From: Micromonospora rhizosphaerae
GTDB taxonomy: Bacteria > Actinomycetota > Actinomycetes > Mycobacteriales > Micromonosporaceae
Assembly (NCBI RefSeq): GCF_900091465.1
Contig: NZ_FMHV01000002.1
Span: forward strand, 2,356,001-2,420,000
Length of the DNA: 64,000 nucleotides
Direction of reading: 5' to 3'
The position numbers and the translations under genes are program-made. Below, piece by piece: positions 61,654 to 64,000 of the stretch; within the stretch, counting starts at the first letter, position 1, and each line of letters starts with the position of its first letter. Under the pieces are notes generated by a model. It made no database searches and was not told the origin of the DNA. It saw nothing but the letters and a program-made list of their open reading frames with translations.

Positions 61654-62655
61654 TCAGCAGGTGTCCTGGATGTCCAGGGTGCGGTCGGGGTCGAAGTCCG
61701 CGTCCGGGTCCGGGTCCTCGGGCCCGCCGTAGCTGGGCGTGCCCACGTCGAGCAGGCCCTTTTCGAACGCCGCGCAGTCGATGTTGGAGGCGTACGAGTT
61801 CGCCTCGTCGATCCACAGCCCGTTCGAGCTGCGATCCACGTCGTCGGGGTGCGGCACGCTCCAGATGACCGTGTCGTGCACCACGACGACCCCGTCGCCG
61901 GGCAGGGTTCCGCTCGTCTGGAAGGCGTACACCCAGACGAAGTTGGTGGTGATCTCCAAGATCCGGATGTCCTGGGGGTCCGTCGTGGCCCGGTAGCTGA
62001 TCCGCCCCTTCACGCGGGGCTGGTGGGCGGTGATCCGGGCGCCGGGCGCCAGCCGGGTGGCGTAGGTGGCGAAGGTGTCGGAAGCGAAGTCCTTGCGCAG
62101 GTCGGCCCGCGCGTCCGGGGCGAACTGCCGGATGAGCCGCTCCGGGTCATTGCTGGTCATGAACGTGCGGTCCAACCGGGCCGTCACCAGCGCAGCCCGA
62201 ACCTTCGACAACGCGGCCGTCACCTGCTTCTCAGTGAACGGGTTGGTCGGCTTCGCTGCGGGCACGGCGATCCCCGCCGCACCCTCGGGGAACGACTCGG
62301 CGGGGGTGCCGTCGAACGGGCCGGCCGCCGACGGCGGTGACGCCGAGGTGGTGGCCTGCTCCCCGGGTGGCTGGCTGATGGTCGGGTACGCCGCCGGCGG
62401 CTCGCCCCACTGCTGGAACGACCGGTAGCCGGCCGTGCCGACGAGCCCGAAGAAGGTGAGCAGCAACAGGGCCGCCGCGCCGCCGAGCAGCTTGGCGGAG
62501 TGCTGGCCCAGCCAGATCCGCAGCCGGTCGGCGCGGTCCGGCTCGGCCTCCACCACGGGTTGGCGCAGCCACTCGGGGACCGTCCCCAGCCCGTCGGCGG
62601 GCGGAAACGGCTGGTCGAGGCGGTGCGGATCGGGGAGCGGTTGCTGATCGGTCAT
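61654..62655 (-). CDS. Membrane-anchored protein of unknown function
   Basis: A 333-residue protein. A Pro-rich cytoplasmic N-terminus of ~55 residues precedes one membrane helix (LLGGAAALLLLTFFGLVG). A Pro/Ser-rich stalk and a ~200-residue extracytoplasmic domain follow, with strands such as RISYRATTDPQDIRILEITT and VVVHDTVIWSV. The domain recalls NTF2-like folds, but I cannot name a family. It ends in an acidic Asp/Pro tail and a terminal Cys. The ATG at 62655 follows CCGGGAA. Confidence 0.65.
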   Translation of the reverse strand: MTDQQPLPDPHRLDQPFPPADGLGTVPEWLRQPVVEAEPDRADRLRIWLGQHSAKLLGGAAALLLLTFFGLVGTAGYRSFQQWGEPPAAYPTISQPPGEQATTSASPPSAAGPFDGTPAESFPEGAAGIAVPAAKPTNPFTEKQVTAALSKVRAALVTARLDRTFMTSNDPERLIRQFAPDARADLRKDFASDTFATYATRLAPGARITAHQPRVKGRISYRATTDPQDIRILEITTNFVWVYAFQTSGTLPGDGVVVVHDTVIWSVPHPDDVDRSSNGLWIDEANSYASNIDCAAFEKGLLDVGTPSYGGPEDPDPDADFDPDRTLDIQDTC

Positions 62656-62762
62656 CGGGTTCCCGGGACTGGTGCGGCGACGTGCGCTGATCTTGGCACC
62701 ACGGCCGATCACGGCGGTATCCCCCGTAAAGATCATTGTCCGGTCTGGCAGGCTTGGCGGTC

Positions 62763-63647
62763 GTGAGCAGAGACGGTCTGATCGTGGTCGACAAGCCCGG
62801 CGGCATGACGTCGCACGACGTGGTGGCGCGGACCCGGCGGTTGGCGCGCACCCGGCGGGTGGGGCACGGGGGCACGCTCGACCCGATGGCCACCGGGGTG
62901 CTGGTGATCGGCGTGGGCCGGGCGACCCGGCTGCTCACCTACGTGATCGGCGCCGGCAAGAGCTACACCGCGACGATCCGGCTCGGGCAGGCCACCATCA
63001 CCGACGACGCCGAGGGCGACGTGATCGCCAGCACGCCGGCCGGCGCGGTGACCGACGAGGCCATCCGCGCCGCGCTCGCCGCGCTCACCGGCGAGATCGA
63101 GCAGGTGCCGAGCGCGGTCAGCGCCATCAAGATCGACGGGCAGCGGGCGTACAAGCGGGTGCGCGAGGGGGAGATCGTCGAGCTGCCCGCCCGCCGGGTC
63201 ACCATCTCCCGGCTGGACGTCCTCGCGATCCGGCGGGACGTCCCCGACGTGGTGGACGTGGACGTGGACGTTACCTGCTCGTCGGGGACGTACGTCCGGG
63301 CCATCGCCCGGGACGCGGGCCGCGCGCTGGGGGTCGGCGGCCACCTGACCGCGCTGCGGCGGACCGCGGTGGGCAGCTTCACCCTCGCCGAGGCGGCCAC
63401 CCTCGACGAGCTGGAGCAGCACGCGCCCGAGGTGGTCAACCTGCCGCTCGACGTGGCCGCGGACCGGTTCTTCCCGCGCCGGGACGCCACCGGGGAGGAG
63501 GCGAAGGTCCTCTCCCACGGTGGGCCGCTGGACCCGGTCGGCATCGCCGGGCCGTACGCCGTCTTCGGTCCCGACGGCGGCCTGATCGCTATCGTCAGCG
63601 AGCGGGACGGGCGGGCCCGCGCGGAGATCGTGCTCGCCCCGGCCTGA
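62763..63647 (+). CDS. truB: tRNA pseudouridine(55) synthase TruB
   Basis: TruB makes pseudouridine 55 in the T loop of tRNAs. The 294-residue protein has the N-terminal DGLIVVDKPGGMTSHDVV, the catalytic Asp in GHGGTLDPMATGVL, YTATIRLG, and VPSAVSAIKIDGQRAYKRVR. A C-terminal actinobacterial extension is present. The GTG at 62763 lacks a ribosome-binding site, but CAGGCT (62749-62754) is 8 nt upstream, so it is probably leaderless. A TTG at 62736 is a less likely start. Confidence 0.96.
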   Translation: MSRDGLIVVDKPGGMTSHDVVARTRRLARTRRVGHGGTLDPMATGVLVIGVGRATRLLTYVIGAGKSYTATIRLGQATITDDAEGDVIASTPAGAVTDEAIRAALAALTGEIEQVPSAVSAIKIDGQRAYKRVREGEIVELPARRVTISRLDVLAIRRDVPDVVDVDVDVTCSSGTYVRAIARDAGRALGVGGHLTALRRTAVGSFTLAEAATLDELEQHAPEVVNLPLDVAADRFFPRRDATGEEAKVLSHGGPLDPVGIAGPYAVFGPDGGLIAIVSERDGRARAEIVLAPA

Positions 63648-63733
63648 CGGCGGGGCGAGGGCCCGCCGGCCGAGGGTCGGCCGGGGGTCGACCCGCCGAC
63701 CGGCGGGAGAGTTGGGGAGGAGCGGAGGACGGT

Positions 63734-64000
63734 ATGGAGCGGTGGCGGGGGTACGAGGCGGCGCCCGGTGGCTGGGGGCGCTCGGTCGTCACCATCGGCG
63801 TCTTCGACGGCGTGCACAAGGGGCACCAGGCGACCATCGGTCACGCCGTGGCCCGCGCCCGCGAGCTGGGCGTCAAGTCGGTGGTGGTGACCTTCGACCC
63901 GCACCCGGCGGAGGTGGTCCGCCCCGGCTCGCACCCCGCCGTGCTGACCGAACCGGCCCGCAAGGCGGAGCTGATCGAGGCGCTCGGCGTCGACGTGCTC
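63734..64000 (+). CDS. ribF: Bifunctional riboflavin kinase/FAD synthetase, N-terminal part (cut by window edge)
   Basis: The first 89 codons of RibF. The FAD-synthetase nucleotidyltransferase motif is present as SVVTIGVFDGVHKGHQA, followed by VVVTFDPHPAEVVRP and LTEPARKAELIEALGVD. The enzyme phosphorylates riboflavin and adenylates FMN; the kinase half lies outside the window. The ATG at 63734 follows GGAGGA. The 86-bp gap after truB contains paired GC-rich arms (around 63658-63706) that could attenuate transcription; no FMN riboswitch is seen. Confidence 0.95.
   Translation, partial: MERWRGYEAAPGGWGRSVVTIGVFDGVHKGHQATIGHAVARARELGVKSVVVTFDPHPAEVVRPGSHPAVLTEPARKAELIEALGVDVL

Overview
The window is a gene-dense, roughly 70+% GC actinobacterial chromosome segment. 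Gene content and order point to Micromonosporaceae (a Micromonospora-like organism). The markers are an MEP-pathway block cdsA - rlmN - DivIVA-like - DUF2631 - dxr - rip1 - ispG - GNAT and a translation block rimP - nusA - ylxR - infB - DUF503 - rbfA - DHH phosphoesterase - MATE - truB - ribF. Both runs resemble the corresponding mycobacterial regions. Many starts are GTG, many genes overlap by 4 bp (ATGA/GTGA), and at least nine genes look leaderless, with a TANNNT or CANNNT -10 box 5-9 nt before the start codon. I see no phage, IS element, CRISPR array, tRNA or rRNA.

Layout. 1-3.0 kb: end of cdsA, rlmN, a DivIVA-repeat protein and a DUF2631 membrane protein. 3.1-10.9 kb: accessory genes: a TPR-like protein, a metallo-beta-lactamase/Rieske fusion, a TMEM175-type channel, a CrtI-like oxidoreductase, a YihY membrane protein with a locally shifted frame, a broken GNAT gene, a YcxB-like protein and a Uma2 protein. 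10.95-14.6 kb: dxr-rip1-ispG operon. 14.7-17.6 kb: a divergent PadR/MFS pair with a shared dyad operator, then a DUF4081-GNAT protein. 17.7-24.9 kb: an export module made of an ABC ATPase, a YhgE/Pip permease, a TetR regulator and a fused asymmetric ABC exporter, with a palindromic operator at the front. 25-30.8 kb: an Old Yellow Enzyme, a DAACS symporter preceded by a probable cysteine-sensing leader peptide, a 3' scrap of a lost FAD oxidase, DUF998, a Xi-class GST-like protein and a thiolase. 31-34.6 kb: a DUF574 methyltransferase next to a PAS-GGDEF-EAL c-di-GMP enzyme, then DUF456. 34.7-34.9 kb: an unexplained, strongly structured non-coding block. 35-41.9 kb: an amine-utilisation cluster (APC permease, FadR-type regulator, glutamine-synthetase-like ligase, aldehyde dehydrogenase, SDR, class I glutamine-amidotransferase hydrolase). 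42.1-46.1 kb: a 1224-residue hybrid kinase/receiver/PP2C/anti-sigma protein facing a STAS antagonist. 46.2-50.3 kb: map, a VIT1-like transporter, a nucleotidyltransferase-like protein, a PadR regulator, a DUF4439 protein and a Tat lipoprotein. 50.5-64 kb: the translation block with an aquaporin and small membrane proteins interspersed; ribF runs off the right edge.

How the genes work together. dxr and ispG are two MEP isoprenoid steps, co-transcribed with the site-2 protease rip1. The amine cluster reads as import, gamma-glutamylation, oxidation and release of the glutamyl group. rimP, nusA, infB, rbfA and truB form the ribosome-assembly, initiation and RNA-modification block. The hybrid kinase and STAS protein form a self-contained partner-switching signalling unit.

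The observations most worth a second look are the Cys-ending leader peptide before the symporter, the structured block at 34.7 kb, a palindrome family shared by two distant intergenic sites, a chain of overlapping mini-ORFs before infB, the MBL-Rieske fusion, and a cluster of indels at 8.7-9.3 kb.
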